In this document: positions 1-6,232 of the stretch, piece after piece
Numbering within the stretch: position 1 is the stretch's first letter
Layout of the letters: the number at the start of each line of letters is the position of its first letter
Origin: an uncultured Desulfomonile sp.
GTDB lineage: Bacteria; Desulfobacterota; Desulfomonilia; Desulfomonilales; Desulfomonilaceae
Assembly: GCA_937915285.1 (NCBI GenBank)
Contig: CALDNG010000358.1
Span: forward strand, 1-6,232
Length of the DNA stretch: 6,232 nucleotides
Direction: 5' to 3'
Notes under the pieces: model-generated
Told to the model about the DNA's origin: nothing
Seen by the model: only the letters and a program-made list of their open reading frames with translations
Database searches by the model: none
Position numbers and translations under genes: made by a program

Positions 1-2
1 TC

Positions 3-2159
3 CAAAAGAATTTTCCCGGCTTCAAGGAGCGGGGATGGGTTAGGGATCTTGAATTTGATCTGATAAGAAAAGACGGGACTACGATACCTGTACTGTTGAG
101 CGCGACTGCTATCAGGGACAATTCTGGTGAATACCTGATGAGCCGTTCTACGGTGTTCGACATATCGGAACGCAAAAAGATCGAGAAAGAATTAACGAGT
201 TACAAGGATCATCTGGAACAATTGGTAAAAGAACAAACTGATGAATTGCGCAAAAGTGAAGAGCGTTTCCGGAAAATATTTGAAAACCATGACAGCGTGA
301 TGCTTCTGGTGCATCCGGAATCCGGCGCCATTGTTGACGCCAACCTGGCTGCTTCAAGATATTATGGATACTCTGTCAAGGAACTTCGTAAGATGAGCTT
401 GAGTGATATCAAGCTCCTGCCGGCACTGAACATCCTTGAGGAAATTAAGAAAGCCCGACTTAGAGAACAAGGCTGTTTTGTGGTCCCGCATCAACTGGCC
501 TCCGGTGAGGTCAGGACTGTTGAAGTTCATTCATCTCCGATCGAAATTCGGCATGAGACCTTACTGTTTTCAATCATCCATGACATAACTGATCGTAAAC
601 GGGCTGAGGAGGCTCTTGCCGAAAGTGAGGAGAAATACAGGCTAGCAGTGGCTACAAGTCCGGATTCCATTTGCCTGACAGGTTTGGAAGACGGGCGTTT
701 TGTTCAAATCAACGACGCTTTTACAGCCATTACCGGTTATACATGGGAAGATACGGCCAACAGAACTTCCTTTGATTTCAACCTTTGGCATGATCTGGCC
801 GACCGACGCCGTATTGTTAATTTGCTAAGAGACAACGGAGCCTTTTCTAATTTTCAGGCAGTGTTAAGACATAAGAGTGGGCGTCTTTTAACCTGTCTGT
901 TATCTGCCTCACTAATGAAGCACAACGGTAAATCCTACATCATGTCAATCAGTAGGGACATCTCTGACATGATTCTGGCCCAGCAAGAAAAACAGGAACT
1001 TCAGAAACAGGTTTTTGAATCCCAGAAGATGGCGGCGCTTGGAACCCTTGTCGGTGGCATCGCTCACGACTTCAACAACATGCTTCAGGCCATAATGGGT
1101 TATTCCGAGTTACTCCTGATGGAGGAGACAAGAGGGTTGGAGGGAAAAAAGGAACTCGACACCATCGTTCAAACGGCTCGTGGTGGAGCGGATCTGATCA
1201 AAAAGCTTCTGGCCTTCTCTCAGCAGGCCAATGGTTTCCCGGCCAAACTTGATCTCAACCGCTTACTCAATGATCTCATGCCTCTATTAACTCATACGCT
1301 TCCCTCTCCTGTATCCATAGATCTCCATTTGACCGATGAACCTGCTTTCATTAACGCTGATCCAAGTCATGTTGAACAGGTCGTGCTCAACATTGCCATC
1401 AACGCCTATGAAGCCATGCCTAAAGGCGGCATTCTGAAAATCTCGACAGAGGTCATTCATGTTGATGAAGGACACCGGCCAAATGGCATGGGTAAAAAAT
1501 CCGGGAATTATGTTCTGCTGAGTTTCTCTGACAATGGAAGAGGAATGGACCATGTAACGCTTGACCGAATATTCGAGCCTTTTTTTTCCACCAAGCAACG
1601 GGGCTCGATCAGAGGGACAGGAATGGGGCTATCAGTGGTTAAAGGAATAGTCCAACAGCATGGGGGATATGTCACCTGTGAAAGTGAACTGGGGAAAGGG
1701 ACCATTTTAAGGGTGTATTTTCCGGCTGTTGAGTTACCGTTCATTCCAAAGAAACGAGCCACTGAGGACCAATCAAGCACAGATAAAAAAACGATCCTGG
1801 TTATTGAGGACAGTGTATTTCAATCCAGGGTAGAACGAAAATTCCTTGAATCGTACGGATTCACTGTAATCGTCGTCTCCACTGGTGAAGAAGCCATCAA
1901 GGTATTTGAGAAACAGAAGGATGCTATTTCACTGGTAATACTTGACCTGATATTACCCGAAATGTCAGGTAGAGACTGCTTGCTCCAATTAGTCGGAATG
2001 GACCCGTCTGTTAAGGTGCTAGTGGCTAGCGGCTATAGCCCAGAGGAAGAAATGAGTCGTGAAATCAATCCCCTGATAAAAGGGTTCCTGAGAAAACCCT
2101 TCAATGCGTCTCAGTTGATTGAAAAAGTTAAATCGATTTTGGAACAGGGCGGAGACTAA
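3..2159 (+). CDS. Hybrid sensor histidine kinase (PAS-PAS-PAS-HisKA-HATPase-REC), 5' end outside the window
   Basis: Sensor kinase expected to autophosphorylate on histidine and transfer phosphate to its own C-terminal receiver. The frame is open to the left edge, and the visible first 31 codons read as the second half of a PAS domain. The TTG at 96 is therefore internal, but it is used here as residue 1 for numbering. Domains: end of a PAS with its PAC motif to about 25; charged, probably coiled linker 26-53; PAS 54-170; PAS 174-292; dimerisation domain about 300-376 with H324 in G-I-A-H-D-F-N-N; ATPase domain about 424-544 with N-box N432/N436, G1 box D479-N-G-R-G483 and G2 box G507-T-G-M-G511; receiver 566-685 with acidic pair E571/D572, phosphoacceptor D617, S645 and K667. 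All key residues are present, so it looks active. There is no DNA-binding or other output domain after the receiver, so the partner is elsewhere. A membrane-bound or periplasmic sensor part could lie upstream of the window. The signal sensed is unknown. Confidence 0.95.
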   Translation, partial: QKNFPGFKERGWVRDLEFDLIRKDGTTIPVLLSATAIRDNSGEYLMSRSTVFDISERKKIEKELTSYKDHLEQLVKEQTDELRKSEERFRKIFENHDSVMLLVHPESGAIVDANLAASRYYGYSVKELRKMSLSDIKLLPALNILEEIKKARLREQGCFVVPHQLASGEVRTVEVHSSPIEIRHETLLFSIIHDITDRKRAEEALAESEEKYRLAVATSPDSICLTGLEDGRFVQINDAFTAITGYTWEDTANRTSFDFNLWHDLADRRRIVNLLRDNGAFSNFQAVLRHKSGRLLTCLLSASLMKHNGKSYIMSISRDISDMILAQQEKQELQKQVFESQKMAALGTLVGGIAHDFNNMLQAIMGYSELLLMEETRGLEGKKELDTIVQTARGGADLIKKLLAFSQQANGFPAKLDLNRLLNDLMPLLTHTLPSPVSIDLHLTDEPAFINADPSHVEQVVLNIAINAYEAMPKGGILKISTEVIHVDEGHRPNGMGKKSGNYVLLSFSDNGRGMDHVTLDRIFEPFFSTKQRGSIRGTGMGLSVVKGIVQQHGGYVTCESELGKGTILRVYFPAVELPFIPKKRATEDQSSTDKKTILVIEDSVFQSRVERKFLESYGFTVIVVSTGEEAIKVFEKQKDAISLVILDLILPEMSGRDCLLQLVGMDPSVKVLVASGYSPEEEMSREINPLIKGFLRKPFNASQLIEKVKSILEQGGD

Positions 2160-2174
2160 CTCTACTAGGTAGAG
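2160..2174. repeat. Short perfect hairpin directly after the stop codon of the first kinase
   Basis: CTCTAC-TAG-GTAGAG forms a perfect 6-bp stem with a 3-base loop. It starts on the base after the TAA of the plus-strand kinase, in the 64-base gap between two convergent genes. No T-run follows on the plus strand, so it is not a classical intrinsic terminator. It could protect the 3' end of the message or cause pausing. The rest of the gap (to 2223) contains GGCGCC and AGGGCCCT palindromes and no recognisable terminator for either gene. Confidence 0.45.
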
Positions 2175-2223
2175 CCGTCTGAGTACAATCAGTGGCAGGC
2201 GCCGCATTTGACCTGAGGGCCCT

Positions 2224-4431
2224 TCATTTTGATCCCAGGCGTCTTTTTATCATGCTCATTAATTCCCGTAATGATATCGGTTTGGTAAAAATGGCGTCCA
2301 CTCCTGATCTTTCGATCTCCTCCTTGTGATGAGATTGGGCGCCCCACCCTGTGAGGAGAAAGAAAGGTGTTTTTGGAATGCCTTTTTCAATGCAGATTTT
2401 CTTTATTGCGGCTCCTAGTTCCCAACCGGTCATTTCGGGCATCCCCAAGTCAGACAAGATCAGATCGAAATGCTCATTCCGGAATTTCTCGATGGCCTGA
2501 CGGCCACTGATGGCCACCTCTGGTAAATGATCATTCATCTCCAGACCCGCTTTTAGAACCTCTAAAATGGATGCGTCGTCATCAACGCACAGTATTCTGA
2601 GTTTTTCCGGCAATGAAGTTGTGATTTGTGAGTCCGAAATGGCGGCAGCTTCATGTATCGGTAGAGTAACTGTCATCCGAGTCCCAGAGTCTTTCCCTGA
2701 GTGTACTGATATAGAACCTCCACTTCTTTTTATAATTCCAAGGCTACTTGAAAGACCCAGACCGCGGAACTGATAACCCTTGGTTGTCCAGAATGGTTGG
2801 AAAATATTTTTCCTGTCCTGTTTTGACAGGCCTACCCCTGTGTCATCCACTATTAACAATGCCTTATCATCTTTGCGCCGCGTGGTCACAGTCAGTTTGC
2901 CCCCTTCAGGCATGGCCTCAACTGCATTTTTAATCAGATTCATTGTCACATCAAGGAGTTCCTCAGTGCGTCCCTCGACCATAAGATCGAACGACAGCCT
3001 CTGACTCACTTCCACTTGGATGCCCTTCAGTTTTGCATTTGTTGTCCACCACGGTCGGCTCGATTCAAGAGCGTCCTTAACTACCAGTGATAAATCAAGA
3101 ACATCGTCCGGTCTTGATTCCTTAGGGTCAGAAGTGATCCCAGCATAATCCTGCAAACGGCGAACTACCCCTGCCCCCTGAGTAGCGTTGTCGACAATGT
3201 TTTCAAGATCATTGATGGCATCAGAGGCCTGTTCTCTTTGAATATGTCCGATGGCAAGATTCGCCGAGCCTAGTATGATCTGAAGAATGTTGTTGAAACT
3301 GTGGGCAACCCCGATGGCCAATCCTGCAGTGGCTTTGAGTTTCTCATTTTCCAGAAGGACGTGCTGCGCCTCCTTTTGATCTGTTGTGTCCTCAACTATG
3401 ACCTGACAGCCTCTCAATGTCCCATCCAGATTCGTTATGGGCACGATGAGGCATTTTATGAACTGGGTCTTGCCGCTCACTGAGGTATAGGCCAACTCTG
3501 AAGCCACTCGTGAGGACTCCCCCATGCTTTTCTGAAGCAACTCAATAATGCCTGTCTTCAAAAGGGATGGAGTTTGGTAAACATTCACCGATCTACCGGG
3601 CTCTTCCGGCATCAGATGAAACATCTGGCGAAAATGGGGGTTGCAATGGAGCAGATCACCCTCAGTGTTGACGTACATCATGCCCATGGGGATGTTTTCA
3701 ACTAAGGATATATACTTGACAGAACTAAGTCTTTCAGCCTCAGCGGCGCTCTCGCGTTCGGTCAGGTCCATCAACGCCCCAAACACCCTTAGCGGTTTTC
3801 CGGACTTGTCCCGACTGCTTATTCGCGCCCTGTTGAGGACCGGCTTGTATTCGCCAGAACCGGTTAATGTTCTATAATCGATTTCAAGGTAAGGAGTCAG
3901 TCCGTCAATAAAAGCTTTCCAGCCTTCCATTACCCGGACGAGGTCGTCAGGATGAATCCTTAGCTGAATGTCCTCAAGGTCCCAAACGGTCTTTTCGTTG
4001 TCCAGACCCAGAATTTCTACTGCACGACTGTCATATTTAACGGAATCAAGTTTGGAATTCCAATCCCAAAGACCCAGGTGAGTTGCCTCAAGAGCTAGAC
4101 TCAGTTGCTCACTCACTTCTCTTAAAGACACATCCCTCAACGAGCATACAGTCCAAACCTTGCCGTCATGAAAAATTTCCGCTGATCGAATCTCGGCCAA
4201 TCTCATAGGACCGTTCTTGTTGAATATCTCTATCTCAACTGCCGACTCGTTGGTTAACGGCAGTCCAAGGGTTTGGCCTATAAGATCTCCCGAACCGGCG
4301 CCGAACATCTTCTCAGCGGATGAGTTCACAAAACAAATGGAACCACTCGAATCAAGTATCACCAAACCTTCGGATAAACGGTTGATCAACATCCCACAAA
4401 AGGATACGGATTCAAGTATGTTGCAGTCCAT
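2224..4431 (-). CDS. Hybrid sensor histidine kinase (three PAS, HDFNN-type kinase core, C-terminal REC)
   Basis: Complete 735-residue protein with no evident signal peptide or membrane helix, so probably cytosolic. Domains: PAS about 14-108; PAS_3-like about 111-228 (R-I-H-P-D-D at 158-163); PAS about 236-355; dimerisation domain about 360-432 with phosphoacceptor H377 in G-V-A-H-S-F-N-N; ATPase domain about 487-592 with N-box N498/N502, G1 box D530-T-G-V-G534 and a G2 box reduced to R-G-L-G-L (556-560); receiver 611-735 with D617/D618, phosphoacceptor D661, T694 and K717. The acidic residue that usually follows the histidine is a serine (S378), and the first glycine and threonine of the usual G-T-G-L-G-L are F-R. 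The N-box and G1 box are intact, so ATP binding is likely, but kinase strength is uncertain. The ATG at 4431 is the first start after an in-frame TAG at 4455-4453; the only purine-rich site, AAGGAAGG, sits a long 13 bases upstream. Like its convergent neighbour it has no output domain, so it probably signals through a phosphorelay partner encoded elsewhere. Confidence 0.95.
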   Translation of the reverse strand: MDCNILESVSFCGMLINRLSEGLVILDSSGSICFVNSSAEKMFGAGSGDLIGQTLGLPLTNESAVEIEIFNKNGPMRLAEIRSAEIFHDGKVWTVCSLRDVSLREVSEQLSLALEATHLGLWDWNSKLDSVKYDSRAVEILGLDNEKTVWDLEDIQLRIHPDDLVRVMEGWKAFIDGLTPYLEIDYRTLTGSGEYKPVLNRARISSRDKSGKPLRVFGALMDLTERESAAEAERLSSVKYISLVENIPMGMMYVNTEGDLLHCNPHFRQMFHLMPEEPGRSVNVYQTPSLLKTGIIELLQKSMGESSRVASELAYTSVSGKTQFIKCLIVPITNLDGTLRGCQVIVEDTTDQKEAQHVLLENEKLKATAGLAIGVAHSFNNILQIILGSANLAIGHIQREQASDAINDLENIVDNATQGAGVVRRLQDYAGITSDPKESRPDDVLDLSLVVKDALESSRPWWTTNAKLKGIQVEVSQRLSFDLMVEGRTEELLDVTMNLIKNAVEAMPEGGKLTVTTRRKDDKALLIVDDTGVGLSKQDRKNIFQPFWTTKGYQFRGLGLSSSLGIIKRSGGSISVHSGKDSGTRMTVTLPIHEAAAISDSQITTSLPEKLRILCVDDDASILEVLKAGLEMNDHLPEVAISGRQAIEKFRNEHFDLILSDLGMPEMTGWELGAAIKKICIEKGIPKTPFFLLTGWGAQSHHKEEIERSGVDAIFTKPISLRELMSMIKRRLGSK

Positions 4432-4444
4432 TTTCTTTTTATGA

Positions 4445-4452
4445 CCTTCCTT
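4445..4452 (-). promoter_or_regulatory. Possible ribosome binding site of the second hybrid kinase
   Basis: AAGGAAGG on the minus strand lies 13 bases before the ATG at 4431, separated by an A-rich stretch. The spacing is longer than the usual 5-9 bases, which suggests modest initiation. No in-frame start codon exists between this site and the ATG, and an in-frame TAG overlaps its upstream flank (4455-4453), so the start itself is not in doubt. Confidence 0.4.
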
Positions 4453-4539
4453 CTACTAAGCGGTGATTGGTTGGAAATTACTGTCACCATTAATTGCCGC
4501 AAATTGTCAGACGTATCAAACAGGCGCCACTATTTACTA

Positions 4540-4566
4540 ATAATAATTCTTTTTCAAGGTTGTCAA
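4540..4566 (-). promoter_or_regulatory. Candidate sigma-70-type promoter for the second hybrid kinase
   Basis: On the minus strand a consensus -35 hexamer TTGACA (4566-4561) is followed, after a short 15-base spacer, by TATTAT (4545-4540), which matches five of six -10 positions. The region between is A-rich. With an 18-base spacer TATTAG (4542-4537) is a weaker alternative. A start about seven bases beyond would leave a leader of roughly 100 bases before the kinase ATG. It lies in the 231-base gap between the acyltransferase stop and the kinase start (4432-4662), where I see no convincing gene. The short spacer keeps this tentative. Confidence 0.35.
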
Positions 4567-4582
4567 AAGTGTCACATTTTGA
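4563..4582. promoter_or_regulatory. Operator-like inverted repeat overlapping the candidate -35 box
   Basis: TCAAAA (4563-4568) and TTTTGA (4577-4582) are perfect inverted 6-mers separated by 8 bases; inside them TGT-C-ACA is also self-complementary if one G is bulged. The left arm overlaps the TTGACA of the candidate promoter, which is where a repressor would sit. The symmetry is seen directly; a regulatory role is inference. Confidence 0.3.
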
Positions 4583-4654
4583 ACCTTTTCCAGAACCGGA
4601 ATTATGGGTTGATTTTGGCTGTACGTTATCGAATTGTGAGGGGAGACATTCTTC

Positions 4655-4689
4655 AGCGCTTTTCAAACACGATCGCTACATAAAGCGCT
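4655..4689. repeat. 8-bp inverted repeat spanning the stop codon of acyltransferase A
   Basis: AGCGCTTT (4655-4662) and AAAGCGCT (4682-4689) are perfect inverted repeats around a 19-base centre that contains the last codons and stop of the acyltransferase. In the gene's own direction (minus strand) no T-run follows the stem, so it is not a standard intrinsic terminator. On the plus strand it is followed by TTTT, but no plus-strand gene lies just upstream. It may act as a 3'-end structure of the acyltransferase message. Confidence 0.4.
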
Positions 4690-5433
4690 TTTAGAGAAAG
4701 GATCGTAGTCTGGCCTCAGTCTTGTCAAAATGGCGTCGCGGGTTTTGGCAACCAGTTCCGGGACATCCGTTTCGGTGAGTCCTTTGGTCAGAATGGGGGG
4801 ACAAATGGTCAGCATCACCTTGCCCGGGCGAAAAGCAAGCATTTTCTTGGGCATGATTTTGAAGGCGCCATTACAAACTATTGGCAGGATGGGTATGCCG
4901 GTCTGGACGGCCATCATAAACGCGCCTTTTTTGAATTCCTTCAAATAGCCGTCAGGGGTGCGAGTTCCTTCAGGGTAGATGAGCACAGACCAACCGTCTT
5001 TCAGCTTTTCGTCCTTTTCCTTGTTCAGTTTGGCTATAGCCCCTGCTGAGTTCGATCTGTCGATTGCTATGGCGCCCGTCGCCCACAACGCCCAGCCCCA
5101 AACAGGAACCTTGAACAACTCTCTCTTTACCACCCATCTGAAGCGGACCGGCAAGGTTGACACAATCGCCAGAATGTCTGCGACACCCTGATGGTTGGGT
5201 GTGATAATGTAGGAGGTGTTGGGTTTGAGATTCTCGAGTCCGCTCAACGACACCTTGATCCCCATGAGTTTTGCCACAATCTTGTTCCACACCTTCATCG
5301 TGTAGAAAGTAAACTTGCCTGGTTTAAACAGAGCCGAGGCTATCACGGCCGGTATGGTCATGATGGGAGTTATCAATGCTATTCCAGCGGCGGTAAGTAT
5401 CATCCTGAAGGTGGCTTTTTTAGACGAGTTCAA
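4663..5433 (-). CDS. plsC: 1-acylglycerol-3-phosphate acyltransferase family protein (PlsC/LPLAT), copy A
   Basis: Membrane-bound acyltransferase expected to move a fatty acyl group from acyl-ACP or acyl-CoA to the sn-2 position of lysophosphatidic acid, giving phosphatidic acid; a related lysolipid acceptor cannot be excluded. At 256 residues it has normal family length. A hydrophobic N-terminal segment (about 11-36) should anchor it in the membrane. Catalytic motif I is N-H-Q-G-V-A-D (H81, D86; HX4D); motif II lies around G-A-I-A-I-D-R-S (R126); motif III is P-E-G-T-R (EGTR 155-158), which binds the phosphate; motif IV is I-P-I-L-P (180-184). The start is TTG: it is the first possible start after an in-frame TGA at 5487-5485 and has GGAG 6 bases upstream, whereas the ATG at codon 11 lacks a properly spaced site. 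It lies 169 bases downstream of a close paralogue and 231 bases upstream of the hybrid kinase, all on one strand. Confidence 0.93.
   Translation of the reverse strand: MNSSKKATFRMILTAAGIALITPIMTIPAVIASALFKPGKFTFYTMKVWNKIVAKLMGIKVSLSGLENLKPNTSYIITPNHQGVADILAIVSTLPVRFRWVVKRELFKVPVWGWALWATGAIAIDRSNSAGAIAKLNKEKDEKLKDGWSVLIYPEGTRTPDGYLKEFKKGAFMMAVQTGIPILPIVCNGAFKIMPKKMLAFRPGKVMLTICPPILTKGLTETDVPELVAKTRDAILTRLRPDYDPFSKSALCSDRV
4690..5289 (-). repeat. Diverged tandem duplication, copy A half (partner 5633-6232)
   Basis: This stretch aligns without gaps to 5633-6232 at a constant offset of 943 bases, from the conserved W-N codons to just past the D-Y-D-P-F codons. Short DNA blocks remain identical, for example around the F-R-P-G and E-G-T-R regions, while many third codon positions differ. 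That indicates an old duplication held by selection on the protein rather than a recent copy or assembly artefact. Confidence 0.8.
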
Positions 5434-5439
5434 TTTTTG

Positions 5440-5443
5440 CTCC
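5440..5443 (-). promoter_or_regulatory. Ribosome binding site deciding the TTG start of acyltransferase A
   Basis: GGAG on the minus strand sits 6 bases before the TTG at 5433, the expected Shine-Dalgarno spacing. It supports the TTG over the ATG ten codons further in. The rest of the 169-base gap up to the paralogue (5434-5602) holds an ATCAAT/ATTGAT inverted repeat around an A/T run near 5548-5568, but no clear promoter or terminator. Confidence 0.6.
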
Positions 5444-5602
5444 GAATTACACTTGTTAAGATCTGCAAACGCATTCCCGCTTGCTCAGGCTTGGAACCAG
5501 TAGCAATCTGACATGAAGTTTCAACTTGTACAGGTTAGATGCAAGATCAATTTTTTTATCATTGATGCGCCTGCCTCTTCAAGACATTATTTTCTAAAAC
5601 CG

Positions 5603-6232
5603 TCAGGCTGAGCCATTTGCGCATAGTTCATTTTTGGCAAAGGGGTCATAGTCCGGCAGTAGTTTTGATAAAATGGCGTCGCGTGTTCGCGCCATCAGGG
5701 CCGGGACATCCTTTTCTGTGAGTCCTTTGGTTAGTATTGGCGGACAAATTGTTAACTTGATGTGACCGGGTCTAAAGGCAAGCATTTTCTTGGGTAGTAT
5801 CTTAAAAGCTCCATTACAGACTACAGGCAATATTGGGATGCCTGTCTGGACAGCCATCATGAAAGCGCCCTTCTTGAATTCTTGCAGGAATCCGTCAGGT
5901 GTGCGAGTTCCTTCAGGGTAGATGAGTACGGACCACCCATCTTTGAGTTTTTCGTCTTTCTCCCTGTTCAATTTAGCCACTGCAGATGCGGTATTTGACC
6001 TGTCAATCCCTATCGTTCCAGTAGCCCATAATGCCCAGCCCCAAAATGGTATCTTGTATAATTCCCTTTTGACAACTCCTCTGAAACGAAGAGGCAGAGC
6101 CGCCCCTAGCGCAAGCATGTCAGCTATGCCCTGATGATTGGGGGTTATAATGTAGGACGTGTTTGGTTTCACATTTTCCATACCACTTATGGAAAACTTC
6201 AGCCCCATGAGCTTCGCTACCACCCGGTTCCA
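5603..6232 (-). CDS. plsC: 1-acylglycerol-3-phosphate acyltransferase family protein (PlsC/LPLAT), copy B, N-terminus outside the window
   Basis: Paralogue of the neighbouring acyltransferase and presumably a catalyst of the same kind of sn-2 lysolipid acylation. The frame is open to the right edge, where W-N-R aligns with W49-N-K of copy A. The GTG at 6223 is therefore an internal valine, and about 48 N-terminal residues including the membrane anchor are missing from view. The visible part carries N-H-Q-G-I-A-D (HX4D), G-T-I-G-I-D-R-S, P-E-G-T-R and I-P-I-L-P, so all four family motifs are intact. Aligned by eye without gaps over about 208 residues, it is about 78% identical to copy A. Differences cluster in the segment after HX4D (A-L-G-A-A-L against A-I-V-S-T-L), in several aromatic/aliphatic swaps and in the last ten residues. 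Both copies end in D-Y-D-P-F followed by a short tail containing L-C. It may form a transcription unit with copy A. Confidence 0.93.
   Translation of the reverse strand, partial: WNRVVAKLMGLKFSISGMENVKPNTSYIITPNHQGIADMLALGAALPLRFRGVVKRELYKIPFWGWALWATGTIGIDRSNTASAVAKLNREKDEKLKDGWSVLIYPEGTRTPDGFLQEFKKGAFMMAVQTGIPILPVVCNGAFKILPKKMLAFRPGHIKLTICPPILTKGLTEKDVPALMARTRDAILSKLLPDYDPFAKNELCANGSA

Noticed and set aside
96..98. TTG as the start codon of the first kinase
   Set aside because: The frame is open to the left edge and the 31 codons before it encode the middle of a PAS domain that continues smoothly past the TTG, so the true start lies outside the window.
1287..1780. Minus-strand frames opposite the kinase core of the first gene
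   Set aside because: They lie fully inside conserved kinase motifs on the other strand and encode nothing recognisable.
4517..4532. TGGC-rich site on the minus strand resembling a sigma-54 promoter
   Set aside because: The TGG and TTG elements are one base out of the required spacing and the invariant GC of the -12 element is absent.
4441..4694. Plus-strand reading frames of about 66-80 codons between the kinase and the acyltransferase
   Set aside because: Their products have no recognisable domain, overlap each other in different frames, lack a ribosome binding site I could support, and run into the coding end of the acyltransferase.
5191..5511. Plus-strand frame of 106 codons opposite acyltransferase A
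   Set aside because: It is antisense to the start of a well-supported gene and its product is low in family-like features; it is a shadow of the coding strand.
5548..5568. Inverted repeat with an A/T run between the two acyltransferases as a terminator
   Set aside because: The 6-bp stem is A/T-rich and weak and the A/T run is in the loop rather than after the stem, so it does not fit an intrinsic terminator.
6221..6223. GTG as the start codon of acyltransferase copy B
   Set aside because: It aligns with an internal isoleucine of copy A, and the preceding W-N-R codons match W-N-K there; the gene continues beyond the right edge.
1..6232. CRISPR array, tRNA, rRNA, insertion sequence or phage-type module
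   Set aside because: I found no regularly spaced repeats, no transposase or integrase protein, and no RNA gene signature; nearly the whole window is explained by four coding regions.

Overview
This is a bacterial window of ordinary protein-coding DNA. It holds two large hybrid sensor kinases that converge on each other, followed by two tandem lysophosphatidate-type acyltransferases. Multi-PAS kinases with an H-D-F-N-N-type histidine box and a C-terminal receiver, the moderate base composition and the TTG start on one gene fit a Deltaproteobacteria-like (Desulfobacterota-type) Gram-negative. This is an inference from protein style; no marker gene is present to settle the taxonomy.

Layout. From the left edge to 2159 (+ strand) runs a PAS-PAS-PAS-histidine kinase-receiver protein whose N-terminus lies outside the window. 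After a 64-base convergent gap, 2224-4431 (- strand) encodes a second, complete three-PAS hybrid kinase of 735 residues. A 231-base gap upstream of it carries a candidate promoter and several TGACA repeats. Next on the - strand are a complete 256-residue PlsC-family acyltransferase (4663-5433, TTG start) and, after 169 bases, a close paralogue (5603 to the right edge) whose N-terminus is cut off by the window.

How the genes might work together. The order on the - strand is acyltransferase B, acyltransferase A, then hybrid kinase, all in one direction. The gaps of 169 and 231 bases are wide for a tight operon. The acyltransferases should act at the inner face of the cytoplasmic membrane in phosphatidic acid synthesis or a related lysolipid acylation. 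Neither kinase has a DNA-binding output domain, and the complete one has no evident membrane segment. Each probably senses a cytosolic signal through its PAS domains and passes phosphate through its receiver to a partner encoded elsewhere. No direct link between the kinases and lipid synthesis can be shown from the sequence.

I saw no tRNA, rRNA, CRISPR array, insertion sequence or clear new system. The points most worth checking are a serine in place of the acidic residue after the phosphoacceptor histidine in the second kinase, the diverged tandem acyltransferase pair, the repeat-rich region upstream of the second kinase, and a tiny overlapping reading frame ending in a haem-binding CxxCH motif.
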